Source: Micromonospora terminaliae
GTDB taxonomy: Bacteria > Actinomycetota > Actinomycetes > Mycobacteriales > Micromonosporaceae
NCBI RefSeq assembly: GCF_009671205.1
Contig: NZ_CP045309.1
Coordinates: forward strand, 4,154,001 to 4,218,000
Length of the DNA: 64,000 nt
Direction: 5' to 3'
The position numbers and the translations under genes are program-made. Positions 44,683 to 54,291 of the stretch are shown here, piece after piece. Within the stretch, counting starts at the first letter, position 1, and each line of letters starts with the position of its first letter. The notes beneath the pieces are model-generated. The model had not been told where the DNA came from and did no database searches. It saw nothing but the letters and a program-made list of their open reading frames with translations.

Positions 44683-46668
44683 CTACTGCTGGGCGCCGGT
44701 GGGCAGCTTCAGCCCGTTGACCGGGGTCAGCGGCAGCAGCTTCCGGCCGGTCGGGCCGATCTGGATCTCGGTGTCCATGGACGGGCAGACGCCGCAGTCG
44801 AAGCAGGGCGTCCAGCGGCAGTCGTCCTGCTCGTACTCGGCGAGCGAGTCCTGCCAGTCCTGCCAGAGCCAGTCCTTGTCCAGGCCCGAGTCCAGGTGGT
44901 CCCAGGGCAGGACCTCCAGCTCGTCACGCTCGCGGGTGGTGAACCAGTCGAGGTCCACCCCGAACGACGGGAGCACCTCGGCCGCCGCGTCCACCCAGCG
45001 CTGGTAGGAGAAGTGCTCGCTCCAGCCGTCGAACCGGCCGCCGTTCTCCCAGACCCGGCGGATCACCGCGCCGACCCGGCGGTCGCCCCGGGACAGCAGG
45101 CCCTCGATCAGCGACGGCTCGCCGTCGTGGTAACGGAAGCCGATGGCCCGGCCCAGCGAGCGGTCGCTGTTGATCGCCTGCTTGAGCAGCCTCAGCCGGC
45201 CGTCGATGACCTCCGGGCGCTCCATGGCGGCCCACTGGAACGGGGTGTGCGGCTTCGGCACGAAGCCACCGATCGAGACGGTGCAGCGGATGTCCTTCGA
45301 TCCGGTCGCCGCGCGGCCGGCCCGGATGACCTCGTGCGCCATGTCGGCGATCTCGAGGACGTCGTCGTCGGTCTCGGTGGGCAGGCCGCACATGAAGTAG
45401 AGCTTCACCTGCCGCCAGCCGTTGGTGTACGCCGTCACGACGGTGCGGATCAGGTCTTCCTTCGACACCATCTTGTTGATGACCTTGCGGATCCGCTCCG
45501 ACCCGCCCTCGGGGGCGAAGGTCAGGCCGGTCCGCCGGCCGTTGCGCGACAGCTCCTGCGCCAGGTCGATGTTGAAGGCGTCCACCCGGGTCGACGGCAG
45601 CGAGAGCGACACGTTGGTGCCCGCGTACTGCTCGGCGAGGCCGGAGCACATGTCGCCGATCTCGGAGTGGTCGGCCGACGACAGCGACAGCAGGCCCACC
45701 TCGTGGAAGCCGGAGAACTCCAGCCCCTGCTGCACCATCTGGCCGACCGTGGTGATCGAGCGCTCCCGCACCGGACGGGTGATCATGCCGGCCTGGCAGA
45801 ACCGGCAGCCGCGGGTGCACCCGCGGAAGATCTCCACCGCGTACCGCTCGTGGACCGTCTCGGCCAGCGGCACGAGGGGCTTCTTCGGGTACGGCCAGGC
45901 GTCCAGGTCCATGGTCGTGCGCTTGTGCACCCGGAACGGCACGTCCGGGCGGTTCGGCACGACCCGCTGGATCCGGCCGTCCGGCAGGTAGTCCACGTCG
46001 TAGAAGCGCGGCACGTAGACGCTCTCGGTGCGGGCCAGCCGCAGCAGCAGCTCGTCCCGGCCGCCCGGGCAGCCCTCGGCCTTCCAGTCCCGGACGATCG
46101 CCGTGATCTCCAGCACCGCCTCCTCGCCGTCGCCGAGCACGGCGGCGTCGACGAAGTCGGCGATGGGCTCCGGGTTGAACGCGGCGTGCCCGCCGGCCAC
46201 GATCACCGGGTCGGCGTCGGCGCGGTCGGCCGCGAGCAGCGGGATGCCGGCCAGGTCGATCGCGGTGAGCAGGTTGGTGTAGCCCAGCTCGGTGGAGAAG
46301 GAGACACCGAACACGTCGAAGTCGCGCACCGAGCGGTGGGCGTCGACGGTGAACTGCGGCACGCCGTGGGCGCGCATCAGCTTCTCCAGGTCCGGCCAGA
46401 CCGCGTACGTCCGCTCGGCGAGCACGTCGGGCAGCTCGTTGAGCACCTCGTAGAGGATCTGCACACCCTGGTTGGGCAGACCCACCTCGTACGCGTCGGG
46501 GTACATCAGCGCCCACCGGACGCTCGCCGCGTCCCAGTCCTTGACCACGGCGCCGAGCTCGCCACCCACGTACTGGATGGGCTTGGTCACCTGGGGCAGC
46601 AGCGGCTCCAGCCGCGGCCAGACCGAATTGGCCGCGACCGGGCGCGGCGTCGTCGACGGGGCACTCAT
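44683..46668 (-). CDS. TIGR03960-family B12-binding-domain/radical SAM protein
   Basis: 661-aa protein. The N-terminal cobalamin-binding-like domain includes MYPDAYEVGLPNQGVQILYE and VIVAGGHAAFNPEPIADFVD. The radical SAM cluster motif is GCTRGCRFCQAGMI (CxxxCxxC). The C-terminal TRAM-less extension has a CxxCxxC-like pair (WTPCFDCGVCP). The family is nearly always linked to TIGR03936 (at 40251) and rne. A tRNA or other RNA modification role has been proposed, unproven. ATG 46668. Confidence 0.95.
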   Translation of the reverse strand: MSAPSTTPRPVAANSVWPRLEPLLPQVTKPIQYVGGELGAVVKDWDAASVRWALMYPDAYEVGLPNQGVQILYEVLNELPDVLAERTYAVWPDLEKLMRAHGVPQFTVDAHRSVRDFDVFGVSFSTELGYTNLLTAIDLAGIPLLAADRADADPVIVAGGHAAFNPEPIADFVDAAVLGDGEEAVLEITAIVRDWKAEGCPGGRDELLLRLARTESVYVPRFYDVDYLPDGRIQRVVPNRPDVPFRVHKRTTMDLDAWPYPKKPLVPLAETVHERYAVEIFRGCTRGCRFCQAGMITRPVRERSITTVGQMVQQGLEFSGFHEVGLLSLSSADHSEIGDMCSGLAEQYAGTNVSLSLPSTRVDAFNIDLAQELSRNGRRTGLTFAPEGGSERIRKVINKMVSKEDLIRTVVTAYTNGWRQVKLYFMCGLPTETDDDVLEIADMAHEVIRAGRAATGSKDIRCTVSIGGFVPKPHTPFQWAAMERPEVIDGRLRLLKQAINSDRSLGRAIGFRYHDGEPSLIEGLLSRGDRRVGAVIRRVWENGGRFDGWSEHFSYQRWVDAAAEVLPSFGVDLDWFTTRERDELEVLPWDHLDSGLDKDWLWQDWQDSLAEYEQDDCRWTPCFDCGVCPSMDTEIQIGPTGRKLLPLTPVNGLKLPTGAQQ

Positions 46669-46727
46669 GATGCCCAAGGGTACGCGGTCCCCCGCCACGC
46701 CCACCCCCACCTGCACCCCCGGTCTGG

Positions 46728-46785
46728 TTGATCAAGAAGTTCGCGTCGGGATCGGCGCGGATTCCGACGCAGACCTCTTGATCGA
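46728..46785. repeat. Imperfect palindromic repeat (REP-like)
   Basis: 22-nt arms at 46728-46749 (TTGATCAAGAAGTTCGCGTCGG) and 46764-46785 match at 18 of 22 positions when folded. They flank a 14-nt loop in the divergent gap between the TIGR03960 gene and the Pro-rich gene. From memory similar TTGATCAAG...GCGTCGG palindromes are dispersed in Micromonosporaceae. Confidence 0.7.
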
Positions 46786-46863
46786 CGGGTGGGTCGGGCG
46801 GGATTCGGCGGGGGTGGCGGGACGGTACTAACCTCGCTACGGGCGCGAGAGGAGATTGCCGCG

Positions 46864-48390
46864 ATGTCGCAGCCGCAGCCGGGGGCGGACCGGCCGGCCG
46901 ACGGGGGCACGCCGGCCACCGGCCGGACCGGGGATCCGGTGGTCGCCGGACCGCCCGCCGACGGTCCGCCGCGAGCCGACGCCGCGCTCCCGAGCACCAC
47001 GGAGGCGCCGTCCGCGCCGGAGCCCGCGCCGTCCGCCACACCGGACGCCGAGGCCCGGCCCGCCGCACCCGATCCGCAGCCGGCCGCACCGGCCGAGGCC
47101 GCCCGAGAGGACGAGCAGGCCGCGCAGGCCGAGGCCGCGGACGCGGAGGCCGCCCCGCAGGACGAACCCGACGCGCCGGATGCCGACGCCGACACCGCCG
47201 AGCAGGCCCGGCCCGCGGACCCCGACCCCACCCCGGTCGCGCCGGCCGCCGCCCGCGGTTCCGCCGCCGTGCCCGGCCCGCCCCGCGCCGCCGGCTCCGC
47301 CCGGGTCACGCCCCGCCCCGACCCCACCCGCGTGGAGCACCGCCCGGATGCCACCCGGGTCGAGACCCCGGCCGAGCCCCCCGCGCCGCGCTGGAGCGGT
47401 TCCGCGGCGGTTCCGCCCCCGCCGCCGCGCAAGCGCGCCTGGGGCGAGTCGGCCGAGCCCACGCCGGTGCCGCCGGCCGACTCGCCGGAGCACCAGGTCC
47501 CGGTGGACCCGTGGGCGGGCGTGGACACGACCGGTTGGGACCTGCACTCCGCCGACTTCCCGGCGCTGCCGCCGACGCTGCCCTACACGTCGCCGTACCC
47601 GGTGCCGCACCCGCCGCCCGCGCACGTCCCGCACCGACCCGCCCCGCCGGTGGCCGCCGCGCCGCCGGTCAGCCCGCCACCGGTCGGCCCGCCACCGGTC
47701 GCTCCGAACCTGCCGGTGACCCGGCCGGTCCCGCCGCCCGCGCCGCCGAAGCAGCGCCGCGGGAAGAAGAACCCGCCACCGGTGACCGCGCCGCCGGGGT
47801 GGGAGCCGCCCAAGGGGTACGTGGCCGTGCCGGTCCGCCGCCGGCGCCGCTGGCCGTGGGTGCTGCTGCTCAGCGTCGCCTGCTGCTGCGGCGTGCCGCT
47901 CTGGTGGGCCCAGCCGCTCTCCGCCCAGTACCCGGCGACCGCCAGCCTGCCCGACCAGCTCGGCTCGCTGCGGCTGCGCCAGGACGACCGCAGCCAGGCC
48001 GCCGCCGCGGAGCTGAAGCAGCAGGTACGCCAGGCGCACCTGCTCGCCGAGGACACCTTCGCCGGCATCTACACGACGAGCGACGGCAAGCGGGTGACCC
48101 TGTTCGGCGGCACCGGTTTCCGGCTCAGCCCGGAGTCGGACGCCAGGGCCGAGCTGGACCGCCTCGCCGACCGGTACGCGCTCGAACCCTCGGTGGCGGT
48201 GGACACCGGTGTCCGGGGCCGGTACGAGCGCTGCGCGGTGGGCCGGTCCGACGGCGACGCGGTGGTCGTATGCACCTCGGTCGACCACGGCAGCCTGGCC
48301 ACCGGTGTCTTCACCCGACTGTCCGTCGAGGACAGCGGCCGGCTGCTGAACGACCTGCGGCAGCAGGTGGTGACTCCCGAGCAGTCCTGA
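46864..48390 (+). CDS. Pro/Ala-rich single-pass membrane protein
   Basis: 508-aa protein. Residues 1-340 are disordered Pro/Ala/Asp/Glu-rich cytosolic sequence with PPP tracts. One membrane helix follows basic VRRRRRW (WVLLLSVACCCGVPLWW). The extracellular domain of about 140 residues (LPDQLGSLRLRQDDRSQAAA) contains a Cys pair in ERCAVGRSDGDAVVVCTS. I recognise no named domain in the extracellular part; the topology resembles envelope sensor or scaffold proteins. ATG 46864 follows GAGGAGATTGCCGCG. Confidence 0.85.
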   Translation: MSQPQPGADRPADGGTPATGRTGDPVVAGPPADGPPRADAALPSTTEAPSAPEPAPSATPDAEARPAAPDPQPAAPAEAAREDEQAAQAEAADAEAAPQDEPDAPDADADTAEQARPADPDPTPVAPAAARGSAAVPGPPRAAGSARVTPRPDPTRVEHRPDATRVETPAEPPAPRWSGSAAVPPPPPRKRAWGESAEPTPVPPADSPEHQVPVDPWAGVDTTGWDLHSADFPALPPTLPYTSPYPVPHPPPAHVPHRPAPPVAAAPPVSPPPVGPPPVAPNLPVTRPVPPPAPPKQRRGKKNPPPVTAPPGWEPPKGYVAVPVRRRRRWPWVLLLSVACCCGVPLWWAQPLSAQYPATASLPDQLGSLRLRQDDRSQAAAAELKQQVRQAHLLAEDTFAGIYTTSDGKRVTLFGGTGFRLSPESDARAELDRLADRYALEPSVAVDTGVRGRYERCAVGRSDGDAVVVCTSVDHGSLATGVFTRLSVEDSGRLLNDLRQQVVTPEQS

Positions 48391-48478
48391 GCGATCGTCA
48401 CCGTTCGCAACGTATCGAACACGTAAAGGTTCCGTCTTCCTCCCGGGTCGGATCGGTCCGAGGGGTGACAATCAGGAC

Positions 48479-49948
48479 ATGTCGCGGCGTTGGCTCTTCG
48501 CTGACCAGCTGGGGCCGCACTTCCTCGACGAGCGGACGCAGCCGGTTCTCCTCATCGAGTCCAAGGCGGTCTTCCGGCGGCGGGTCTACCACCGGCAGAA
48601 GGCCCACCTCATCCTCTCCGCGCTCCGGCACCGCGCCGCCGAGCTGGGCGACCAGGCGATCTTCCTGCGCGGCGAGACGTACCGGCAGGCGCTCAAGCAG
48701 GTCCGGGAGCCGCTGGAGGTGTGCCACCCCACCTCGCGGCGGGCCCTGGAGTTCGTCCGGAACCTGGACGGGGTCACGGTGCTGCCGGCCCGCGGCTACG
48801 TGACCAGCATGGCCGACTTCGCCGACTGGGCCGACGTCCGGCGCGGCGCGCTGCGGATGGAGGCGTTCTACCGGTTCGCCCGGGAGCACCACGGGGTGCT
48901 GCTGGACGGCCGCGAGCCGGCCGGCGGCCGGTGGAGCTTCGACGCCGGGAACCGCGAGCCGCCACCGAGGGACGGCCGGCTCGGCGTCCCGGCCCCGTCG
49001 ATGCCGAAGGAGGACGACATCGACGCGGAGGTCCGGGCCGACCTGGACCGCTGGGCGCGGGAGGGCATCCGGTTCGCCGGGCGGGACGGTCCCCGCCGCT
49101 TCCCGGCCACCGTCGGCGAGGCCCGCTCCCGGCTGCGGCACTTCCTCCGGCACCGGCTCGCCGCCTCCGGCCGGTACGAGGAGGCCATGCTCTCCACCGA
49201 CCCGTGGCTGGCGCACAGCGTCCTGTCGTCCTCGTTCAACCTGGGCCTGCTGGACCCGCTGGCGGCGGTCCGGGGCGCCGAGCGGGCGTACCGGCGGCAG
49301 GAGGCGCCGCTGGCCGCGGTGGAGGGCTTCGTCCGGCAGGTGCTGGGCTGGCGGGACTACATCTGGCACACCTACTGGTACTTCGAGCGGGGCTGGCGGG
49401 ACAGCAACGCGCTGGGCGCCCGGGGGTCCCTGCCGAGCTGGTGGCGCGACCTGGACACGGAGGCGGTCGACGCGCGCTGCCTCGCCGACGTGCTCACCGG
49501 CGTCCGGGACCGGGGCTGGGTGCACCACGTCCCCCGGCTCATGGTGCTCGGCAACTACGCCCTCCAGCGCGGCTGGCGGCCGTCGGAGCTGGTCGAGTGG
49601 TTCCACAGCCGGTTCGTGGACGGCTACGAGTGGGTGCTGACCGGCAACGTGGTCGGCCTGAGCCAGTACGCCGACCTGGGCCGGATGACCACGAAGCCGT
49701 ACGTGGCCGGTGGCGCGTACATCAACCGGATGAGCGACTACTGCGGCGGCTGCCGCTACGACCCGCGCCAGCGGCTCGGCACGGACGCCTGCCCGTTCAC
49801 CGCCGGCTACTGGGCGTTCCTGGCCGGCAACCGCGGCCGGATCCCGGCCAGCGCCCGGATGACCCGGGCCATGGCGCAGCTGGCGCTCCTCGGGGACCTG
49901 GACGCGGTGGTCGCACAGGAGCGGCGGCGCGGCAACGACCCGCCGTGA
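48479..49948 (+). CDS. Cryptochrome/photolyase family protein, Fe-S bacterial (6-4) type
   Basis: 489-aa FAD flavoprotein. The N-terminus WLFADQLGPHF marks the PhrB/FeS-BCP branch. Cysteines at 334, 422, 425 and 438 have exactly the spacing of the four 4Fe-4S ligands of Agrobacterium PhrB (350, 438, 441, 454), within SDYCGGCRYDP and TDACPFTAGYW. FAD region: VLGWRDYIWHTYWYF and YVTSMADFADWADV. It most likely repairs (6-4) photoproducts with light. Single plus-strand gene, convergent with the acyltransferase gene (4 bp apart). Confidence 0.95.
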   Translation: MSRRWLFADQLGPHFLDERTQPVLLIESKAVFRRRVYHRQKAHLILSALRHRAAELGDQAIFLRGETYRQALKQVREPLEVCHPTSRRALEFVRNLDGVTVLPARGYVTSMADFADWADVRRGALRMEAFYRFAREHHGVLLDGREPAGGRWSFDAGNREPPPRDGRLGVPAPSMPKEDDIDAEVRADLDRWAREGIRFAGRDGPRRFPATVGEARSRLRHFLRHRLAASGRYEEAMLSTDPWLAHSVLSSSFNLGLLDPLAAVRGAERAYRRQEAPLAAVEGFVRQVLGWRDYIWHTYWYFERGWRDSNALGARGSLPSWWRDLDTEAVDARCLADVLTGVRDRGWVHHVPRLMVLGNYALQRGWRPSELVEWFHSRFVDGYEWVLTGNVVGLSQYADLGRMTTKPYVAGGAYINRMSDYCGGCRYDPRQRLGTDACPFTAGYWAFLAGNRGRIPASARMTRAMAQLALLGDLDAVVAQERRRGNDPP

Positions 49949-49952
49949 CGCC

Positions 49953-50642
49953 TCAGGCGGTCGGGTCGGCGGTGGGCTCGGCGCGCTTGGGGGCGTACCG
50001 CGGCACGTACTCCTGGCCCGTGAGCTTCTGGATCTCGGCCATCATCTCGTCGGTCATCTCCCGCAGCGACGTGCGGTCGTCCGAGCGGCCGGTGAAGTCC
50101 AGCGGCTTGCCGAACCGGATGGTGATCTTTGCCCGGCCCGGGCGGGGCACCCGCGTGCCGATGGGCTGCGCCTTGTCGGTGCCGGTCACGCCCACCGGGA
50201 TGATCGGCACGCCGGCCGCCACGGCCAGCCGGGCCGCGCCGGTCCGCCCCCGGTAGAGCCGGCCGTCGGGAGAGCGGGTGCCCTCCGGGTAGACGGCCAC
50301 CAGGTCGCCGGCCTTGAGCACCGGGATGGCCGCGTCGAACGCGGACAGCGCCGCCCGGCCGCCGGCCCGCTCGACCGGGATGGCGCCCAGCCCGGTGAGC
50401 ACGAACTTCGAGAACGCGCCCTTCACGCCGGTGCCGTTGAAGTACTCCGACTTGGCCCAGAAGGCCAGGTGCCGGGGCACCACCGTGCCGAGCAGCAGCT
50501 CGTCGGCCACCGAGAGGTGGTTGCCCGCGAAGATCGCGCCGCCGGTCGCCGGGATGTGCTCCAACCCCTCCACGTGCGGACGGAAGGCCAACCGCAGCGT
50601 GGGCGCCACGGTGAGCTTGCCGATGGTGTAGAGCAGGGGCAC
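49953..50642 (-). CDS. 1-acyl-sn-glycerol-3-phosphate acyltransferase (PlsC-like)
   Basis: 229-aa acyltransferase of phospholipid synthesis. NHLSVAD supplies the HX4D pair (H42, D47), the second motif is GLGAIPVERAGGRAALSAF, the third VYPEGTRSPDGRLYRG, and the fourth VPIIPVGVTGTDK. One N-terminal membrane helix is not obvious. ATG 50642. It is next to ileS in the same direction but 130 bp away with a hairpin between. Confidence 0.94.
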   Translation of the reverse strand: MPLLYTIGKLTVAPTLRLAFRPHVEGLEHIPATGGAIFAGNHLSVADELLLGTVVPRHLAFWAKSEYFNGTGVKGAFSKFVLTGLGAIPVERAGGRAALSAFDAAIPVLKAGDLVAVYPEGTRSPDGRLYRGRTGAARLAVAAGVPIIPVGVTGTDKAQPIGTRVPRPGRAKITIRFGKPLDFTGRSDDRTSLREMTDEMMAEIQKLTGQEYVPRYAPKRAEPTADPTA

Positions 50643-50736
50643 GGGTCCTCCGGCGGTCGTACGTGAACAGGCGCTGTCACGGTAGCGGACGGGTCCGCAT
50701 CCGACGGATCGGGTGGTCAGCCCGTCCGCGGGGTGG

Positions 50737-50760
50737 TCCGGCGGCGCGGACGCCGCCGGA
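50737..50760 (-). terminator. Terminator of ileS
   Basis: Perfect 10-bp stem TCCGGCGGCG/CGCCGCCGGA with loop CGGA, 13 bp past the ileS stop. Confidence 0.65.
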
Positions 50761-50772
50761 CCTGCCCCGACC

Positions 50773-53700
50773 TCATACCCGCCGGACGGCCACCGTCACC
50801 CGCTCGCCCTCGCCGACCTCGCCGGCGAAGCCGTCGACGCCCTCGGCGAAGTCGACCGTGTCGGCCAGCACCTCCCGGGCCACGAAGTCGGTGTACGCGG
50901 CGACCGCCGCGCGCACCTCCTCCGAGGCGGAGACGGCCACCACGATCCGGTCCGAGACGTCCAGGTCGGCGTCCCGGCGGGCCTGCTGCACCACCCGGAC
51001 CACGTCCCGGGCCAGCCCCTCGGCGGCCAGCTCCGGGGTGACCTCGGTGTCCAGCACGACCACGCCCTCGCCGCCGGGCAGCGGCGCGGAGTGCTCGGCG
51101 TCGGCGGCGACCAGGCGCAGCTCGTACTCGCCCTCGGCCAGCGTGACCCCGGCCGCGACCGGGGCGCCGTCGACCAGTTCCCACTCCCCGGCCTTGACCG
51201 CCTTGATCACCTGCTGGACGGCCTTGCCGACCCGCGGGCCGAGCGCCCGCGGCACCACGGTGAGCACCTGCTGGCAGTAGTCGGACACCGCATCGGTGAA
51301 CTCGACGGCCTTCACGTTGACCTCGTCGGCGACCAGGTCGGCGAAGGGCCGCAGCTGGGCCGCGACCGGGGAGGCCACGGTCAGCTTCGACAGCGGCAGC
51401 CGCACCCGCAGGCCCTTGGCCTTGCGCAGCGACAGCGCCGCCGAGGCGACCGCCCGGACGTTGTCCATGGCGGCCACCAGCTCGTGGTCGGCCGGGAACT
51501 CCTCCGCCGACGGGAAGTCGGTCAGGTGCACCGACCGCTCGCCGGTGAGCCCGCGCCAGATCTCCTCCGCGGTCAGCGGCGCCAGCGGCGCCACCACCCG
51601 GCAGAGCGTCTCCAGCACCGTCCAGAGCGTGTCGAACGCGTCGGCGTCGCCCGCCCAGAACCGGTCCCGCGACCGGCGCACGTACCAGTTGGTGAGCGCG
51701 TCCAGGTAGGACCGCACGCTGGCGCAGGCGCCCGAGATGTCGTACGCGTCGAGCTGCCCCTGGACCGTCGACACCAGCTCGTTCGTCTTCGCCAGCACGT
51801 ACCGGTCGAGCAGGTGCGTCGAGTCGGTGCGGCGCTTCGCCGAGTAGGAGTCGGCGTTGGCGTAGAGCGAGAAGAAGTACCAGACGTTCCAGAGCGGCAG
51901 CAGCACCTGGCGGACCGCGTCGCGGATGAGCGTCTCGGTGACCGCCATGTCGCCGCCGCGCAGCACCGGCGAGGACATCAGCATCCAGCGCATCGCGTCC
52001 GACCCGTACGCGTCGAAGACGTGGTAGACGTCCGGGTAGTTGCGCAGGCTCTTGGACATCTTGCGCCCGTCGGAGCCGAGCAGGATGCCGTGGCTCAGGC
52101 AGTTGCGGAACGCGGGCCGGTCGAACAGGGCGGTGGCCAGCACGTGCATGGTGTAGAACCAGCCGCGCGTCTGTCCGATGTACTCGACGATGAAGTCGCC
52201 CGGGTAGTGGTGCTCGAACCACTCGCGGTTCTCGAACGGGTAGTGCACCTGGGCGAACGGCATCGAGCCGGACTCGAACCAGCAGTCCAGCACCTCGGGC
52301 ACCCGGCGCATCATCGACTTGCCGGTCGGGTCGTCCGGGTTGGGGCGGACCAGGTCGTCCACCGCCGGCCGGTGCAGGTCGGTCAGGCGTACGCCGAAGT
52401 CCCGCTCGAGGTCGGCCAGCGAGCCGTACACGTCGACGCGCGGGTAGTTCGGGTCGTCGGACTTCCACACCGGGATCGGCGAGCCCCAGAACCGGTTCCG
52501 GCTGATCGACCAGTCGCGGGCGTTGGCCAGCCACTTGCCGAACGAGCCGTCCTTGATGTGCCCCGGCGTCCAGTTGATCTGCTGGTTGAGCTCGACCATC
52601 CGGTCCTTGAACCGGGTCACGGCCACGAACCAGGAGGAGACCGCCTTGTAGACCAGCGGGGTGTCGCAGCGCCAGCAGTGCGGGTAGGAGTGGGTGTAGG
52701 TGTCCTGCCGGAGCACCACCCCCCGCTCCTTCAGCTCCCGGATCACCGGCTTGTTCACGTCGAAGACCTGCTCGCCCTGGTACGGCGGCACCAGCCCGGT
52801 GAACCGGGTGTGGTCGTCCACGGTGACGACGGTCGGGATGCCGGCCGCGTTGCAGGTGTTCTGGTCGTCCTCACCGAAGGCCGGGGCCAGGTGGACGATC
52901 CCGGTGCCGTCCTCGGTGGTGACGAACTCCGCGCCGAGCACCTGGTAGGCGTTCTCGCCGGCCTGGTCCACGAGGAAGTCGTAGAGCGGCGTGTAACGAC
53001 GACCGACCAGGTCCCGGCCGTGCACGGTGCCGACCTGCTCGTAGCCCTCCAGCTCCTTGGCGTACGCGCCGAGCCGGGCCGCGCCGACCAGGTAGCGGTC
53101 GCCGTCGCGCTCCAGCACCGCGTACTCGATGTCCGGGCCGACGGCGAGCGCCAGGTTCGACGGCAGGGTCCACGGCGTGGTGGTCCAGACGCCGAGCCGC
53201 ACAGGGCCGCGCACCAGCTCGGGGGCCGAGTCGTCGGCGGTCAGCTCGAACCACACGGTCAGCGTGGGGTCGTGCCGGTCCTTGTAGACGTCGTCCATCC
53301 GGGTCTCGGTGTTCGACAGCGGGGTCTCGCACCGCCAGCAGTACGCCAGCACCCGGAAGCCCTCGTAGACCAGACCCTTGTCGTGCAGGGTCCGGAAGGC
53401 CCACATGACGCTTTCCATGTAGTCCAGGTCGAGCGTCTTGTAGTCGTTGCTGAAGTCGACCCAGCGGGCCTGCCGGGTGACGTACCGCTCCCAGTCCTGG
53501 GTGAACTCCAGCACCGACGTGCGGCAGGCCTCGTTGAACCGGGCCACGCCGAGGTCGAGGATCTCCGCCTTGGTGGTGATGCCGAGCTGCTTCTCGGCCA
53601 CCACCTCGGCCGGCAGGCCGTGGCAGTCCCAGCCGAACCGGCGCTCGACGTGCCGGCCGCGCATGGTCTGGTAGCGCGGCACCACGTCCTTGACGTACCC

Positions 53701-53919
53701 CGTGAAGAGGTGGCCGTAGTGCGGCAGGCCGTTGGCGAAGGGCGGGCCGTCGTAGAAGACGAACTCGTTCTTCCCGTCCTCGCCGGCGGGGCGGGCCTCG
53801 ACCGACGCCTCGAAGGTCTTGTCGGCCGCCCAGTGCTCCAGGACCCGGCGCTCGACCGCGGGCAGGTCCGGGCTCGCCGGGACGCCGGCGGCGGTCGGGT
53901 CGTGCAACGGATAGGCCAT
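50773..53919 (-). CDS. ileS: Isoleucyl-tRNA synthetase
   Basis: 1048-aa class I synthetase. HIGH motif [16 protein letters not shown] motif [12 protein letters not shown], editing CP1 domain with [17 protein letters not shown], and anticodon-binding C-terminus. FDQPxx-free N-terminus with [13 protein letters not shown] and the C-terminal length place it in the eukaryote-like type 2 class, often mupirocin-insensitive (inference). It is preceded by a T-box leader reading an ATC specifier, consistent with tRNA-Ile control. ATG 53919 follows GAGGAG. Confidence 0.97.
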   Translation of the reverse strand: MAYPLHDPTAAGVPASPDLPAVERRVLEHWAADKTFEASVEARPAGEDGKNEFVFYDGPPFANGLPHYGHLFTGYVKDVVPRYQTMRGRHVERRFGWDCHGLPAEVVAEKQLGITTKAEILDLGVARFNEACRTSVLEFTQDWERYVTRQARWVDFSNDYKTLDLDYMESVMWAFRTLHDKGLVYEGFRVLAYCWRCETPLSNTETRMDDVYKDRHDPTLTVWFELTADDSAPELVRGPVRLGVWTTTPWTLPSNLALAVGPDIEYAVLERDGDRYLVGAARLGAYAKELEGYEQVGTVHGRDLVGRRYTPLYDFLVDQAGENAYQVLGAEFVTTEDGTGIVHLAPAFGEDDQNTCNAAGIPTVVTVDDHTRFTGLVPPYQGEQVFDVNKPVIRELKERGVVLRQDTYTHSYPHCWRCDTPLVYKAVSSWFVAVTRFKDRMVELNQQINWTPGHIKDGSFGKWLANARDWSISRNRFWGSPIPVWKSDDPNYPRVDVYGSLADLERDFGVRLTDLHRPAVDDLVRPNPDDPTGKSMMRRVPEVLDCWFESGSMPFAQVHYPFENREWFEHHYPGDFIVEYIGQTRGWFYTMHVLATALFDRPAFRNCLSHGILLGSDGRKMSKSLRNYPDVYHVFDAYGSDAMRWMLMSSPVLRGGDMAVTETLIRDAVRQVLLPLWNVWYFFSLYANADSYSAKRRTDSTHLLDRYVLAKTNELVSTVQGQLDAYDISGACASVRSYLDALTNWYVRRSRDRFWAGDADAFDTLWTVLETLCRVVAPLAPLTAEEIWRGLTGERSVHLTDFPSAEEFPADHELVAAMDNVRAVASAALSLRKAKGLRVRLPLSKLTVASPVAAQLRPFADLVADEVNVKAVEFTDAVSDYCQQVLTVVPRALGPRVGKAVQQVIKAVKAGEWELVDGAPVAAGVTLAEGEYELRLVAADAEHSAPLPGGEGVVVLDTEVTPELAAEGLARDVVRVVQQARRDADLDVSDRIVVAVSASEEVRAAVAAYTDFVAREVLADTVDFAEGVDGFAGEVGEGERVTVAVRRV

Positions 53920-53924
53920 CGGGG

Positions 53925-54160
53925 GTCGCTCTCCTCAGCAGCTCACATGTCCGTGTGGGTCTGCGAGGACGAACCCGTTCCCGGTACGCCGTGCCGGCGC
54001 GCCCGGGGCTGGGCCCGCGGTACCACCCCGCTTGGCGGCCGAGGTGCGACCGCCCGCTCGTTGGCCGGCTGTGACGGGCCGTCCCGTCCGGTTCTACTGA
54101 GCCGGGAACCCGGCCGTTCTTCCGGAGGCTCACCGGTGATGGCCGGGTCGTCGCCTGTGC
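53925..54160 (-). promoter_or_regulatory. T-box leader of ileS (translational type)
   Basis: On the minus strand the T-box core GGTGGTACCGCGG lies at 54015-54027. Upstream is a short stem I with specifier ATC (54138-54140, within GCCATCACCGG), then CCTCCGGAAGAACGG, the layout of actinobacterial ileS T-boxes. No intrinsic terminator precedes the gene; instead the ileS ribosome site GAGGAG (53931-53936) is near the 3' end, so uncharged tRNA-Ile should expose it. Candidate -10 TACGCT at 54166-54171. Confidence 0.9.
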
Positions 54161-54216
54161 CCACAAGCGTACTCGACCCACCCGCCGTTCCACCTCCGAG
54201 TATCGGCCCGGCCCGG

Positions 54217-54273
54217 CGATCATGAGGTTGACGGCGACATGCGAGATCGTCATCGCCGTCAACCTCATGATCG
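54217..54273. repeat. Perfect palindromic repeat, likely phoD terminator
   Basis: 21-bp perfect arms (core GATCATGAGGTTGACGGCGA) with a 15-nt loop, 19 bp past the phoD stop and just upstream of the ileS promoter. Similar ATCATGAGGTTG...palindromes are, from memory, dispersed in Micromonospora genomes. Confidence 0.8.
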
Positions 54274-54291
54274 ACGCGGAGGGGGTCGGGG

